Positions 24,969-34,092 of a stretch of 64,000 nucleotides of DNA are shown piece after piece. The notes below the pieces were generated by a model. The model searched no databases. It saw nothing but the letters and a program-made list of their open reading frames with translations, and was not told the origin of the DNA. Source of the DNA: G965279355 sp965279355. GTDB lineage: Bacteria > Pseudomonadota > Alphaproteobacteria > CACIAM-22H2. A program made the translations under genes and the position numbers. The DNA lies in NCBI GenBank assembly GCA_965279355.1, contig OZ257155.1:992001-1056000 (forward strand), written 5' to 3'. Every line of letters starts with the position of its first letter. Position 1 is the first letter of the stretch.

Positions 24969-27538
24969 GTATGGCTGTCCTGCACGTCGGCCTCAGGGGC
25001 CAGCGCCAGCAAGGTGAACGGCGCCGGATCGTCGCTTTCGATATGGATCCGCACGTCGGTCAGCGCCGTATCGGACACGTCCTGAAACTCGGCGAAATGT
25101 TCGCCGGAGAACAGCGGCGCGGCCTGGTCCATCAGGTCCTGCACCTCGCGAAAATCGATATCGGCGAGATTTTCCTGATCCGGACCAAAGGACAGCGTCA
25201 TCGCATTCAGCAGAACGAAGCTGATGCCGGTGATCTGCTTCGGCTTGCCGACCGCGGTGCCGCTTTGCAGCGCCTGTGCCAGCTTCAGTGTCTTGATCTG
25301 ATGGGTGTAGCCCAGACCGACCTGGACGATTTCGGCCGGCTCCTCCAGTTCGATCGTGCCGTCTTCGACCACGCAATCCGGATGGATGGCGCCATCGGCC
25401 CAGACCTTCACTGTCTCGCCCTCAAGATGGTCGAGGCCGGTCACGGTTTCGGTCGCACTACCGTCATAAGTGATGAGGCCGTCGGCGTAACAGGCATGCG
25501 CCTGCGCCGCGACCAGCGCATCTTTCCACGCACCGTCGGAGGTGTAGTCGCTGCGCGACGGCGCCTCAAAGTCACCTTCCAGCACCTCGATGTAGCGGCG
25601 TGTCGTGCCGTCGATGGTTCGGCGGACGATCATCCAGACCTCATCGCGCGCGGTTGAGTCGTTCACCTGCCCGTCCCCGTCGCTGCCGGGAATGGTGGCG
25701 ACGCTTTCGACAGCAACGCCGCTGCCGCCGATGACATTGCGGGTCCAGCCGACAACATCTTCCTCGCGGCGATAGGTCATGGAGAGCAGCACGCCGTCCT
25801 CGCGCACCGCCCAGACCAGTGAGTCCGGTTCTTCCTGATAGGCCAGTTCGACAAGGCCGCCGCGTGTGATGTGCTGGGCCAGCCGCGTCATGTCGTTGGC
25901 GACGAAAGCGTCGGCCTCAAAGCTGAACACGAATTCATGGATGGTCCGCCTGGCGCGCTGCAGGAACAGGATCTTGGAATCGACGGAGAGCGGCTGCACC
26001 CGGGTCGAGCCATGCGTTGTCTGGCGGCGAACCGTGACATCGGTCGGCGTCAGCACCGCGCCCTGGCTGGACGCCACCCACTCGCCGCCATGCGTGCCCA
26101 GCACCAGCCGCCCGCCGGACGCCGCCATCCACATGATGGCGTTCACGTCGTCGGCGGAGATCGTGTAGTCGAGCGCATCATCGTCCTCGACAGTGCCGTC
26201 GAAGATCGTGTTGCCGTCCTGGTCGCTGTCCGGGCTCATGGTTTCGAAATCACCAGTCTGGCCCAGCCAGAAGGTCTGCGGCTGTGTCTCGGTCGCGCAG
26301 GCGCAGAGGCGCTGTTCGAAGAACAATCCGTTGCGCGGATAGCCCGTGGTCCCAGACCACGCCCCAAGCCGCCAGCGCGTGTCGGCGCCGGTGCCGCCGA
26401 AATCACGGCGCACATCGGCCACGACGACGGTCATCGAGGTAACGGCGGTGATCACTGCCCAGCCCCAGTCGACACCCGATGACGGGTTATCGATCCGGAT
26501 CAGCCGGCCAACATCGGTGGCCAGAAACCCGCGCCCGTCATTGATGGCGGTGATCGCCGAGGCGGTCACGGTGATGCCAAGGCCGGTAACGGCCGACGGC
26601 GTCAGCGTCACGGCCGTCTCGTTCATGTCCAGCCACGGCCCGTCCTGCCAGGCGACCTCGATCAGCGACCAAGTTGGATGTCCGCGGCGCTCCAACCGAA
26701 AGGTCGGATGCGAGCCATGGAAAAGATAAAGCGTATCGGCGCTTTGCGGTCCCTCGACCTCGAATAGTTCCGCTTCCAGATACGGCGTGCCGACAGAGAC
26801 TGGCGCATCATCGATCAGCGCCACATCGTCGATCTGGACGTTTTTGTCGCGGAAACTCCCGAGGTTGCGGAACTGGAGATAGACGGTCGCCGCGCCGCCG
26901 GGGTTGAAGGCGATCGTGTGATAGCCGACCTCGCATTTGCGGTCGGTCAGGATCTGGCTGCCGGTGCTGGAGGAACCGATGCGGCAGTCCACGCGATCCG
27001 ACGGCGCGCCGATCACGCGGAAGGTCACGACATGCTCGGTATTGCGGAAGGCGGCGCCAATGGCAACGGCCTGTTCCGCCCAGCCAATATCGTCGGACGC
27101 CGTGCCGCTGGTCTCCAGGGTCAGCCGGCCATTTGTTGCGTCATGGCTGATCTGGTTGCCGGCACCGCCGGTGGAGCGGTCATCCCAGCCGGTGATGCCG
27201 GAGGTGAAGGCCCCGTTGGCGATCGCGGCATCGGTGGCGCCGACGACAATCTGCGCCTGATGGCGGAAAAACCGGATCTGCCGCTCCGCTAGCTCAAGCA
27301 TATAAGCTTGGGTCGTCGAGAACTCGAAGCGGCGCAGCCGCGACTTGGCCGCGTGATCGGCAACGCCGGCGACATAACGCGTGCCGGGACGGCGCGCGAG
27401 GCCGCCCTCGGGCAGGCACACCACGTTCTTGCCGACCTCCACCGCCGATGCGTATTTCGCAAAATCGGTGCGCGCCTGCAGCCGCGGCGACAGCTCGCCG
27501 GCGTTGAAGGAGGGCTGATAGGGATTGATGCGCGTCAT
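24965..27538 (-). CDS. Tail tubular protein B-like nozzle protein
   Basis: 857 aa, the largest phage protein here. The N-terminus (INPYQPSFNAGELSPRLQAR, then EVGKNVVCLPEGGLARRPGT) is the hallmark of podoviral tail nozzle/stabilisation proteins. The body is beta-rich with repeated segments such as DEVWMIVRRTIDG and RRYIEVLEGDFE, where the family has WVMVER-like motifs. It forms the distal tail tube in virions. Adjacent to tail tubular protein A (6-bp gap). Confidence 0.85.
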   Translation of the reverse strand: MTRINPYQPSFNAGELSPRLQARTDFAKYASAVEVGKNVVCLPEGGLARRPGTRYVAGVADHAAKSRLRRFEFSTTQAYMLELAERQIRFFRHQAQIVVGATDAAIANGAFTSGITGWDDRSTGGAGNQISHDATNGRLTLETSGTASDDIGWAEQAVAIGAAFRNTEHVVTFRVIGAPSDRVDCRIGSSSTGSQILTDRKCEVGYHTIAFNPGGAATVYLQFRNLGSFRDKNVQIDDVALIDDAPVSVGTPYLEAELFEVEGPQSADTLYLFHGSHPTFRLERRGHPTWSLIEVAWQDGPWLDMNETAVTLTPSAVTGLGITVTASAITAINDGRGFLATDVGRLIRIDNPSSGVDWGWAVITAVTSMTVVVADVRRDFGGTGADTRWRLGAWSGTTGYPRNGLFFEQRLCACATETQPQTFWLGQTGDFETMSPDSDQDGNTIFDGTVEDDDALDYTISADDVNAIMWMAASGGRLVLGTHGGEWVASSQGAVLTPTDVTVRRQTTHGSTRVQPLSVDSKILFLQRARRTIHEFVFSFEADAFVANDMTRLAQHITRGGLVELAYQEEPDSLVWAVREDGVLLSMTYRREEDVVGWTRNVIGGSGVAVESVATIPGSDGDGQVNDSTARDEVWMIVRRTIDGTTRRYIEVLEGDFEAPSRSDYTSDGAWKDALVAAQAHACYADGLITYDGSATETVTGLDHLEGETVKVWADGAIHPDCVVEDGTIELEEPAEIVQVGLGYTHQIKTLKLAQALQSGTAVGKPKQITGISFVLLNAMTLSFGPDQENLADIDFREVQDLMDQAAPLFSGEHFAEFQDVSDTALTDVRIHIESDDPAPFTLLALAPEADVQDSHT

Positions 27539-27544
27539 GGTCTC

Positions 27545-28141
27545 TCAGAGATGGTTCAGCGTTGAGCGACCGCCGCGCGCGTGGGCCCAGGAGCCGCGCG
27601 GGCGTTTCTCCGGCGCGGAGTTCATGGCGTCCGCCGACTTCGCCTTGCCGAGCTTCAGCCGCGCCTCGTCGAACACTTCGGACCGCAGCGCCGCCGACTT
27701 GCCAAGCGGCGTGCAGCATTTGAAGGCAAGCTCCGCCGCGAAGGCAGAGCGGAAATCCGGCGGCATGCGGTTGGGATCGACGCCGAGCGTCCGCGCAATG
27801 AAGCGCAGGAAGATCGCCGACGCGTTGGACAGGATCACCCCGCCCTCTTCCCGGTAATCGACGCTGTCCGTCATGTCGCCACCAGCGTGCACGCTGACGG
27901 TGCGCATCCAGTCGCTGGGCAACATGTGTGCATAGGCAAAGCCGGCGCGTGCCGCGGTCTGCGCCAGCTCGACCCGTTCCGTGCAGAAATTCCAGTTATG
28001 GCCGCGCAACAGGTCGTCGCGCGTTTCCTCGAACAGGTCGTTCATCGTGTTGGCGTTCTTGGTGCCGTCGGTGAACGACTCAATCCGCGTCGCGCCGATG
28101 CGCGCGAGGGCGGCATTGGCAATGCCGATTTCGGAAGCCAT
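27545..28141 (-). CDS. Tail tubular protein A-like gatekeeper
   Basis: 198 aa. MASEIGIANAALARIGATRI, then LFEETRDDLLRGHNWNFCTE and AYAHMLPSDWMRTVSVH match the T7 gp11-like head-tail gatekeeper family, which joins the portal to the nozzle protein. Translated just before protein B. The C-terminus is basic and Gly/Arg-rich (EKRPRGSWAHARGGRSTLNH). Confidence 0.85.
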   Translation of the reverse strand: MASEIGIANAALARIGATRIESFTDGTKNANTMNDLFEETRDDLLRGHNWNFCTERVELAQTAARAGFAYAHMLPSDWMRTVSVHAGGDMTDSVDYREEGGVILSNASAIFLRFIARTLGVDPNRMPPDFRSAFAAELAFKCCTPLGKSAALRSEVFDEARLKLGKAKSADAMNSAPEKRPRGSWAHARGGRSTLNHL

Positions 28142-28156
28142 GCGTCTTTCCTTGCT

Positions 28157-28280
28157 CCCTCACCCCCTGAGGGGGAGGGCTGGGGTGGGGGGTGCAGGTG
28201 CGAAGTCTTTTGTGGCTGCGTCCGTTCTCACGTCCCCCCACCCTTCCCTCCCCCTCAAGGGGGGAGGGTTCAGGATGGGG
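28157..28280. repeat. Palindromic element family E
   Basis: About 124 bp with GC-rich inverted ends (CCCTCACCCCCTGAGGGGGA... and ...CCCCCTCAAGGGGGGAGGG). It occupies the whole gap between two phage structural genes. Similar purine/pyrimidine-biased palindromes are common intergenic repeats in alphaproteobacteria. One copy in this window. Confidence 0.75.
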
Positions 28281-28290
28281 AGCGCGACGC

Positions 28291-28632
28291 CTACGCCAGC
28301 GTGGCCGACTCAAGATCGGCGGTGATCTCGACCCCGCCGCTGCCGCTCGCGGTGACAAAATGCCGCGAGATGTCGGTGAGGCCGGCGGCGATGTCCTCGT
28401 GCACCGGCCGCGTGTCGTCGAGGGACGCGACGCGGAAGATGTACAGCTCATCGCCGGCCCGCAGCGTCGCCTCAAGCTCTTCGTCGTCGAAGTAGCCCTC
28501 GGCTTCGCAGGTGGCCGTCGCGTCCGGCGTTACGTAGTGCCAGCGCGACAGGCCGTTGCCGAAATCGGCGGCGCGCCAGAAGTACTTCTTGGTGTTGGTG
28601 CCGTCGGCGGTGCCTTCTTTCTTGTACGCCAT
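28291..28632 (-). CDS. Phage protein of unknown function, head-proximal
   Basis: 113 aa (MAYKKEGTADGTNTKKYFWR...). Soluble and acidic in the middle (GYFDDEELEATLRAGDELYI), ending EITADLESATLA. It lies between capsid (10-bp gap) and tail-tube protein A, a usual position for decoration or head-completion proteins. Start at 28630-28632; the longer frame upstream runs into the capsid gene. Not recognised. Confidence 0.7.
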   Translation of the reverse strand: MAYKKEGTADGTNTKKYFWRAADFGNGLSRWHYVTPDATATCEAEGYFDDEELEATLRAGDELYIFRVASLDDTRPVHEDIAAGLTDISRHFVTASGSGGVEITADLESATLA

Positions 28633-28642
28633 GGTGCCTCCT

Positions 28643-29530
28643 TCAAGAGGTTGCGATGGCGGTGGTGTCGTTGACCGTGCCTTCGATGACGCCGCTGTCA
28701 TCGATGAGGCAGGCCCCGCCGCTCATCATGTGGTTGACCCAGTGCGCGACGCGCGGACCGATCCACTGGATGTCGGCCGCGACCGCCTCGTTGCCGGCGA
28801 GATTGCCGGCCGACTTGGCGGAGGCATAACCGACCGCGTCGCGATGCCAGAGGAAGCACTTGGCGGACGCCGTGCCGCGGCCAGGCAGGCCGGTGTGCAT
28901 CGTCCACTTCACGCCCATCCAGTCCTTCCACTTGCCGATCGGCGCCCCTTCCTTAAAGGGCAGACCGTCGAAGCCGACGAAGTCCGACTTCGAGAAGGCC
29001 TCGACCGTCATCGCCTGCGACCACATGCGCGGCGTCAGCGCGCCGTAGAGCATGCCGTCATTGGGCACATCGTTGGCGTAGAGCGCCTCGACGAAGGTCA
29101 GAAGGCTGGCGAGGATCGCCGCCCGCGAGGTGACGGTGAGCGTCACCGCACTCTGCGTCGTGGTGTCGAGCGCCGTCATGATCTGGTCGTCGATCTTGCG
29201 GCCCAGCGCCATCGCCCCGCCGCGCGCGATCACCTCGCGCTCGTTGATGCTGGTCTTGGCTTCGTCCAGCTTGTCCACGTAGTCGCCGGCATAGAAATCG
29301 GCGAGCGTGCAGGCGACCGGCGTGTGCTCCTGGTTCATCGGCGTGACCAGGCCGTGACGCGCCTTGGTCGTGGCGGTGCCGCGGCCGACTTTCTGGAACG
29401 TGGTCGACGTGCCCACCACGTTGGGCTTGGTGCGCGCCGCGTTCCTGAAGATCGAACCCTGGCGCTGAAAGACGTGTTTGACGTCCGTCTCGTATTGTTT
29501 GACGAACGCATTGTCGATGGAAGTCGACAT
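28643..29530 (-). CDS. Major capsid protein
   Basis: 295 aa, HK97-fold type capsid of podoviruses. The N-terminus (MSTSIDNAFVKQYETDVKHV) and the run IDDQIMTALDTTTQSA followed by MLYGALTPRMWSQAM and HWVNHMMSGGACLIDDSGVI fit the capsid family of T7/BPP-1-like phages. It lies directly after the scaffold-like gene in the canonical order portal-scaffold-capsid. No cleaved prodomain or internal protease is evident. The 171-bp gap before it holds no gene I can support. Confidence 0.85.
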   Translation of the reverse strand: MSTSIDNAFVKQYETDVKHVFQRQGSIFRNAARTKPNVVGTSTTFQKVGRGTATTKARHGLVTPMNQEHTPVACTLADFYAGDYVDKLDEAKTSINEREVIARGGAMALGRKIDDQIMTALDTTTQSAVTLTVTSRAAILASLLTFVEALYANDVPNDGMLYGALTPRMWSQAMTVEAFSKSDFVGFDGLPFKEGAPIGKWKDWMGVKWTMHTGLPGRGTASAKCFLWHRDAVGYASAKSAGNLAGNEAVAADIQWIGPRVAHWVNHMMSGGACLIDDSGVIEGTVNDTTAIATS

Positions 29531-29701
29531 ACCTGTTCTCCATTGGTTGGAACGTCAGGCATGTCCCTCAGGGAGCCGGGCAGCAGAGAGCGGCGAGCCC
29601 AGCGGGGCCGCGTCTGAAGACCGGAGCATCGGGACTGCAAAAGAGTGCGCCTGTTCCCGGGTCCCGCACTGGGGAGAGCCGGCCGCCAGGACGCGGTGCG
29701 G

Positions 29702-30496
29702 TTATCGTTTGGCGCCGTGCAGGCGGCGATAGAGATCGGCCTGGCGTGCGTCGAAGGTGTTGGCCTGCTCGTGATCGCCCTGTTGCAAGGCGTCCATCTT
29801 CTGGCTCTGAAGGGCATCAATCTGCTCTTGAACAGAAGAGCGGTCGCGGTCGGCCAGCACGGAGCCGAGTTCGCCTTCGCCCATCTCGCGGCCGACCGAG
29901 GCCAGCAGGCGCATCATGATCGGATGATCGAGGATGAAGCGGCCGGCGCGGTCTTCGAGTTGGCGCGCAGCCTCGTAATCGCTGCCGAACAACCGTTCGG
30001 CAGCACGATTAGCGAATTCGCGGTTGCGCCCGAACTCTTCGCCCGGCCAGTCGCGGCGGAGCTGCGCTTCACTCGCCTGCCGGTGCGCCTCGTCTGCCTG
30101 TTTCGTCTGCTCGAGCTGCGCGCTCACCAGCGCATTCCAGCCGCGATTGATCGAGCTCACCTGATCGACCGACAGGCCCGCGGTGTGAAACACCTGCGCC
30201 ATGGCGCCGCGGAAGCCCTGCTCCGTCTCCGTCGGCTCCACACCGGGCACCGGCTCGAACCGGTAAGCGTCCGGCGTCTCTGGCACGCCCATCGCACGAC
30301 GATACGACGCGATCTCTTCCGGTCGCGCGTCCTTGCCCGGCCGCACAATCGCGGTGGAAAGCTTCTGCCGCATCTCCAGCGCGCGCCCGACCAGATGATC
30401 GAGATCGGGCGAGGTCTCGGCGAAGCGGCGGTGATCGTCGCTGGTGATCTGTGCGCGCCAGTCTGCCGCTTGCGGTTCTTCAGTTTCCTGCGTCAT
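29702..30496 (-). CDS. Capsid assembly scaffold-like protein
   Basis: 264 aa, helical, Gln/Glu/Arg-rich and without membrane segments. GVPETPDAYRFEPVPGV at about residues 90-106 is typical of podoviral scaffolds, and the middle is predicted coiled coil. It lies immediately upstream of the capsid gene in transcription order. The last 70 residues are related to the end of the protein at 19687-20283. It overlaps the Bbp19-like gene by 17 bp. Confidence 0.75.
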   Translation of the reverse strand: MTQETEEPQAADWRAQITSDDHRRFAETSPDLDHLVGRALEMRQKLSTAIVRPGKDARPEEIASYRRAMGVPETPDAYRFEPVPGVEPTETEQGFRGAMAQVFHTAGLSVDQVSSINRGWNALVSAQLEQTKQADEAHRQASEAQLRRDWPGEEFGRNREFANRAAERLFGSDYEAARQLEDRAGRFILDHPIMMRLLASVGREMGEGELGSVLADRDRSSVQEQIDALQSQKMDALQQGDHEQANTFDARQADLYRRLHGAKR

Positions 30497-30800
30497 CGCG
30501 TCGTGTCCTGTTCTGTTTGACCGGGCGGGACTTCGGCTCGATCTGGATCGCGGTCAGCAGCCGCAAGCCGACATTGCGCTCGCCTTCCTGGAAGGCGCTG
30601 ACATCGGGCTTACCCGCGACAAAGGTCGGCCGCCACTGATGCGCCCAGGCCAGAAGCTGATAGAGCACGCGGCGCCCCTGCGGCGAGTCCAGGAACACCT
30701 GCTTGAAATCGCGATGACGGTCCTGCTCGGTGTAAGCCTGCGGGCTGTACGCCGCGGCCAAGTCCGCCATCAACGCTTCAGGGTCAGGCGCTTTCATCAA
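30480..30800 (-). CDS. Bbp19-like phage protein
   Basis: 106 aa. The core DFKQVFLDSPQGRRVLYQLL, then FVAGKPDVSAFQEGERNVGL resembles the small Bbp19 family named after Bordetella phage BPP-1, found near portal and scaffold genes in related podoviruses. Function unknown. Overlaps both neighbours (17 bp each), indicating translational coupling. Confidence 0.75.
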   Translation of the reverse strand: MMKAPDPEALMADLAAAYSPQAYTEQDRHRDFKQVFLDSPQGRRVLYQLLAWAHQWRPTFVAGKPDVSAFQEGERNVGLRLLTAIQIEPKSRPVKQNRTRRDDAGN

Positions 30801-31011
30801 TAGCTCGCCGCAATTCCTGCGCCTGCACCGGACCCAGCGCCTTCACCAGCACCGCGAAGTCGATACTCAGCTGGCCGTTGAAGCTCTTCCTGATGCCGAA
30901 CGTCTCGGTGATGAGACGCATCTCGCGTTTGATGTTCTCGACCGCATTGGCCGCGATCAGCGCGCGGTTCTCGGCATCGCGCAGGCGGCCGGGGATTTCG
31001 TGTTCGTCCAT
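30784..31011 (-). CDS. Small phage protein of unknown function
   Basis: 75 aa (MDEHEIPGRLRDAENRALIA...), helical with a heptad-like pattern. Located between portal and the Bbp19-like gene. A start three codons earlier (31020) is possible. Not recognised. Confidence 0.65.
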   Translation of the reverse strand: MDEHEIPGRLRDAENRALIAANAVENIKREMRLITETFGIRKSFNGQLSIDFAVLVKALGPVQAQELRRAIDESA

Positions 31012-31060
31012 AGGTCCCACTCCACTTCACAAAGCGACTGTCATCACTCCACAAAATAAT

Positions 31061-31172
31061 TGTCATCCCAGCGAAAGCTGGGACCCAGATAACCCGATCT
31101 CTACGCAGTCACCCTGGAACGTCCTCGTGGCTGACACCCAACGGCTGGGTCCCAGCTTTCGCTGGGATGACA
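31061..31172. repeat. Palindromic element family A, copy 2
   Basis: 112-bp copy with the same inverted ends as the one at 20331 and a closely similar centre (GATCTCTACGCAGTCACCC). It lies inside the prophage between portal and the next gene. A degenerate partial copy of its end, ATGGGATGACAGATAAT, follows immediately. Confidence 0.92.
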
Positions 31173-31206
31173 AATAATGAATGGGATGACAGATAATCGG
31201 TGCGGC

Positions 31207-32850
31207 TTAGGAGCCGGTGATCTGGCTCAGCACACCCGCGCCCTTCGCCACCGTATCGACCACACTCGACGCCAGCTCCGCCTGCCGCGCCTGTTCCATC
31301 TGCTGCGCCCGGCCCTCGCGGATCTGCCCCACGCGCTCTTTCGAGTTCATGATGCGGCCCGGAATGCCGAGCGCCTCGCCGGTGAAGCGCGCGTACTCAT
31401 CGAAGTCCACCGCGTCCAAAGCCCCTGAATCCGGTTTGATCTTCTCGACCTCGGCCAGCTCGACCACCCATTGCCGGGCGGCGGCCGCCTCGATCTGCTG
31501 CCGCAGCTTCCTGATCGGGCTTTCGTATTCGAAACGGATGGCGCGGCCCTGCAGGGCTTCCGGCACCGGCAGGAACGCGCCGGCGCGCAGCAGGATCTTG
31601 AAGTCGCGCTCGATCAGCACCGCCTTGTAGTCGGTATCGAGCCGGCCGAAGGTCGGGCCGATCTCGCGGATCATCTCTTCCTTGCGCTGGATGATCTCGG
31701 TCGCCGTCATGTTGGGACCGTCGACCGGCAGGTTCAGCACATTGCGCAGGAACGCGGCGAAAATCTGCTGCCGCGTATCCATCTGCATCTCGCGGGTCAG
31801 CGGCAGGTTGGCGCCGGACTGCAGCGGAAAGAACGGCACCCCGCCGACCTTCGCCGCCGTCTCGACGTCGTAATAGGCCAGGCCGCCGGGAAACGTGTTC
31901 ACCTCGTTGAAGCTGCTGTCATTGGGAACAGCAAGAGGAGGATCGGCGGCGCGCTGCCCGGCAATCAGGAACGTCTCGCCCATCGCCTGCAAGGTGTTGC
32001 TGTCGGGCAGCGCGATCATTCCAGGGGAGCGGCCGTAATCCTCGCCCGATGTCGTGTCCCAGCGCGGCACGGCAAAGGGAAACTCGTGATAGCCGCGCTC
32101 CTCGACGCAATGTTCGGAGGCGACCTCAATCCAGTACGCGGCATACGGCAGGTTCCTGGCCAGCAGCGCGTCTTCGCGGCCGTTGCCGCGCGGAACCACG
32201 ATGTGCAGGAACTCGACCTTGTCCTCGAACTTCTTCGCCGCGTGTTTCTCGCGAACTTCCTTGCCGAGCCGCTCGACGCCCCATTTGTTGACCGCCTGGC
32301 GCACCGTCAGGGTGCGCGACCGGAACAACCCCTGCGCCTCGCCCTCTTCCGAGAAGAACACCACGCCGTCGCGCAGCGGCACCGATTGATGCAGCAGATG
32401 CGACAGCCTGTTCCCTTCGGCGGCATAAAGAATGCCGGTGCCGAACACGACGATGGAGCGGTTGGTCTCGCCGCGCGACTGGCGGAACCGCGCGCGCGGA
32501 TCGTCCAGCGCCGCCTGCAGCCGCCGCTCGCTGTCATCCAGCCAGAACTTCACCGCGTCGGTATCGGCAATGCCTTCACCTTCGGGCCGGATGAAGAACG
32601 CCTTCTGCCCTTCCGGCCACAGCATGGCATCGATCGCGTTGGCCAGACCGCGCGCCGCAATCATCGGCGTGCCGTCGAAAATCTCCTCGCTGCGACTGGC
32701 GCCCTCGGCAGGCGACGACGCAAAGCCGGCGGATTGCGGCAGCATCACGCGCGCCAGATCGTCCCAGTGCGAATGCCACACAGAGCGCCCGTCGCGCAGG
32801 CCACGATAGCGGCGAATAAGGTCGCGCACCTGTTCCAGAGCGAGCGCCAT
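31207..32850 (-). CDS. Portal (head-to-tail connector) protein
   Basis: 547 aa, podoviral portal. MALALEQVRDLIRRYRGLRD followed by SVWHSHWDDLARVMLPQSAG is the standard N-terminus, then DGTPMIAARGLANAIDAMLW. The middle has YHEFPFAVPRWDTTSGEDYG and the C-terminal half NMTATEIIQRKEEMIREIGP, TFGRL. It is the dodecameric entry channel for DNA and docks the terminase. Its start overlaps the stop of a 74-aa gene by 1 bp (TGATG). Confidence 0.92.
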   Translation of the reverse strand: MALALEQVRDLIRRYRGLRDGRSVWHSHWDDLARVMLPQSAGFASSPAEGASRSEEIFDGTPMIAARGLANAIDAMLWPEGQKAFFIRPEGEGIADTDAVKFWLDDSERRLQAALDDPRARFRQSRGETNRSIVVFGTGILYAAEGNRLSHLLHQSVPLRDGVVFFSEEGEAQGLFRSRTLTVRQAVNKWGVERLGKEVREKHAAKKFEDKVEFLHIVVPRGNGREDALLARNLPYAAYWIEVASEHCVEERGYHEFPFAVPRWDTTSGEDYGRSPGMIALPDSNTLQAMGETFLIAGQRAADPPLAVPNDSSFNEVNTFPGGLAYYDVETAAKVGGVPFFPLQSGANLPLTREMQMDTRQQIFAAFLRNVLNLPVDGPNMTATEIIQRKEEMIREIGPTFGRLDTDYKAVLIERDFKILLRAGAFLPVPEALQGRAIRFEYESPIRKLRQQIEAAAARQWVVELAEVEKIKPDSGALDAVDFDEYARFTGEALGIPGRIMNSKERVGQIREGRAQQMEQARQAELASSVVDTVAKGAGVLSQITGS

Positions 32851-33074
32851 CAGCCGAGCAACGCCTTCTCGGCCCCGCCCGCCACCGGCCGCTCCAGTGG
32901 GGCCGCCCCCAGCCGGTCCTCGCGCGGCGCAATGATCGCCGCCGCGCGCCCTTTGCGCTTCTGCTCCGCCAACCGCGCCTTCTTCTTCGCCTCGGCAATC
33001 GCCGGATCCTCGCGCGTCGGCACCGGCGGCGCCGGCTGAATGGCAGGCGACCCGCCCCCTCCAAAGAACCCCAT
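32850..33074 (-). CDS. Small phage protein, Gly-rich start and basic helix
   Basis: 74 aa. Glycine-rich N-terminus MGFFGGGGSPAIQPAPPVP, then a basic helix EAKKKARLAEQKRKGRAAAI. This type of short protein directly before a portal gene is frequent in podoviruses; function unknown. Stop and portal start overlap (TGATG). Confidence 0.72.
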   Translation of the reverse strand: MGFFGGGGSPAIQPAPPVPTREDPAIAEAKKKARLAEQKRKGRAAAIIAPREDRLGAAPLERPVAGGAEKALLG

Positions 33075-33076
33075 GG

Positions 33077-33412
33077 TCAGTCTCCGTGAGCTGGCGCCAG
33101 GTGACGATGCAACTGGCGCGTGGTGATGATGAAAAACCTGCTTATGCCGAGGATGCGCTTGGCGATCTCGACACAGGTGGCCGGCATCACCGGCGCGTAG
33201 TAACGCGCGGGCGCCCGGGTGCTTTCGATGACGGTGCAGCCTTTGGTGCGGAAGCGCGCGGCGATGTCGAGCGACGTCGGGCCGAGCAGTTCGGCATAGG
33301 GGCGGCCGTAGGCGCCGTCGATGCGCAGCCAGTGGCCTTTGTCCTGGATGACGCAGAAGACGTGATCGAGGTGGTTGGTGCCGCAGAAGACGACGAGGAC
33401 CACGCTGCTCAT
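33077..33412 (-). CDS. Phage protein of unknown function, cysteine/histidine-containing
   Basis: 111 aa (MSSVVLVVFCGTNHLDHVFC...). Compact alpha/beta protein with a Cys and His near the N-terminus (FCGTNHLDHVFCVI) and a Cys later (PATCVEIAKRI). A papain-like fold could be imagined but no full catalytic motif is evident. 2-bp gap to the downstream gene. Start at 33410-33412; the longer frame upstream crosses a repeat element. Confidence 0.65.
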   Translation of the reverse strand: MSSVVLVVFCGTNHLDHVFCVIQDKGHWLRIDGAYGRPYAELLGPTSLDIAARFRTKGCTVIESTRAPARYYAPVMPATCVEIAKRILGISRFFIITTRQLHRHLAPAHGD

Positions 33413-33432
33413 GTGCCCCCCACTTCCGAAGA

Positions 33433-33511
33433 ATAAGGTCGGCTTCGCCGTCCATTGTGCTGGGTCCCGGATCGGCGCTCGCCCCGGAAGGGCTCGCTGG
33501 TCCGGGATGAC
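33433..33511. repeat. Element family B, copy 1, left of DUF305 gene
   Basis: 79 bp beginning ATAAGGTCGGCTTCGCCGTC and ending GGTCCGGGATGAC. Repeated in the same orientation at 34113-34191 and, in longer form, at 37082-37199. Together with the second copy it brackets the DUF305 gene. Confidence 0.9.
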
Positions 33512-33569
33512 CGGTGGGTGACGGAACTTTTTCCGACCTTCGCCGGTCATTCTCTCCGGAGGTTCCGCA

Positions 33570-34064
33570 ATGTCCTATGTCCGGTTCGCCGCAATGATCG
33601 CCACCTCGACGGTGGTGATGTTCGGGTTGATGTATCTGAATACCTGGTCGCTCGATCACGTCTTCTACAGCCAGACGCGCACCTGGATGGCGCTGCTTAT
33701 GGGCGCCACGATGGCCATCGTCATGCTGGGCTTCATGTGGCGCATGTACGAAAACAGAAAGGCGAACGTCGCCATCATGCTCGGCAGCGTGGCCGTGTTC
33801 GCCGTGTCCCTGTGGCTGGTGCGAAGCCAGGAAACGGTTTCCGATGTCGCCTACATGAAGGCGATGATCCCGCATCACTCGATCGCGGTGATGACCAGCG
33901 ACCGCGCGCATATAAGCGACCGGCGCGTCCGGCAGCTCGCCGACAAAATTCTGGAGGCTCAGGTCAGGGAGATCGACGAGATGAAAGCCCTGATCGCCGA
34001 GCTTGAGAACTATCCCATGTCCCGGGCCGCTGCCGATCTGCCGCCGGCAGAGGTTGGGCAATAA
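33570..34064 (+). CDS. DUF305 membrane protein inserted in prophage
   Basis: 164 aa. Three membrane segments (residues about 5-25, 38-58, 66-86), then a helical DUF305 domain with DVAYMKAMIPHHSIAVMTSD, where the His-His and Met residues are typical. The family is ferritin-like and often associated with copper or heavy metals, facing the periplasm. Plus strand, against the phage genes, flanked by two direct copies of repeat family B. GGAGG upstream of the ATG. Looks like a chromosomal cargo gene, not a phage structural gene. Confidence 0.88.
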   Translation: MSYVRFAAMIATSTVVMFGLMYLNTWSLDHVFYSQTRTWMALLMGATMAIVMLGFMWRMYENRKANVAIMLGSVAVFAVSLWLVRSQETVSDVAYMKAMIPHHSIAVMTSDRAHISDRRVRQLADKILEAQVREIDEMKALIAELENYPMSRAAADLPPAEVGQ

Positions 34065-34092
34065 GCTCCGGCAAGCTCACCTCCGATTGATC

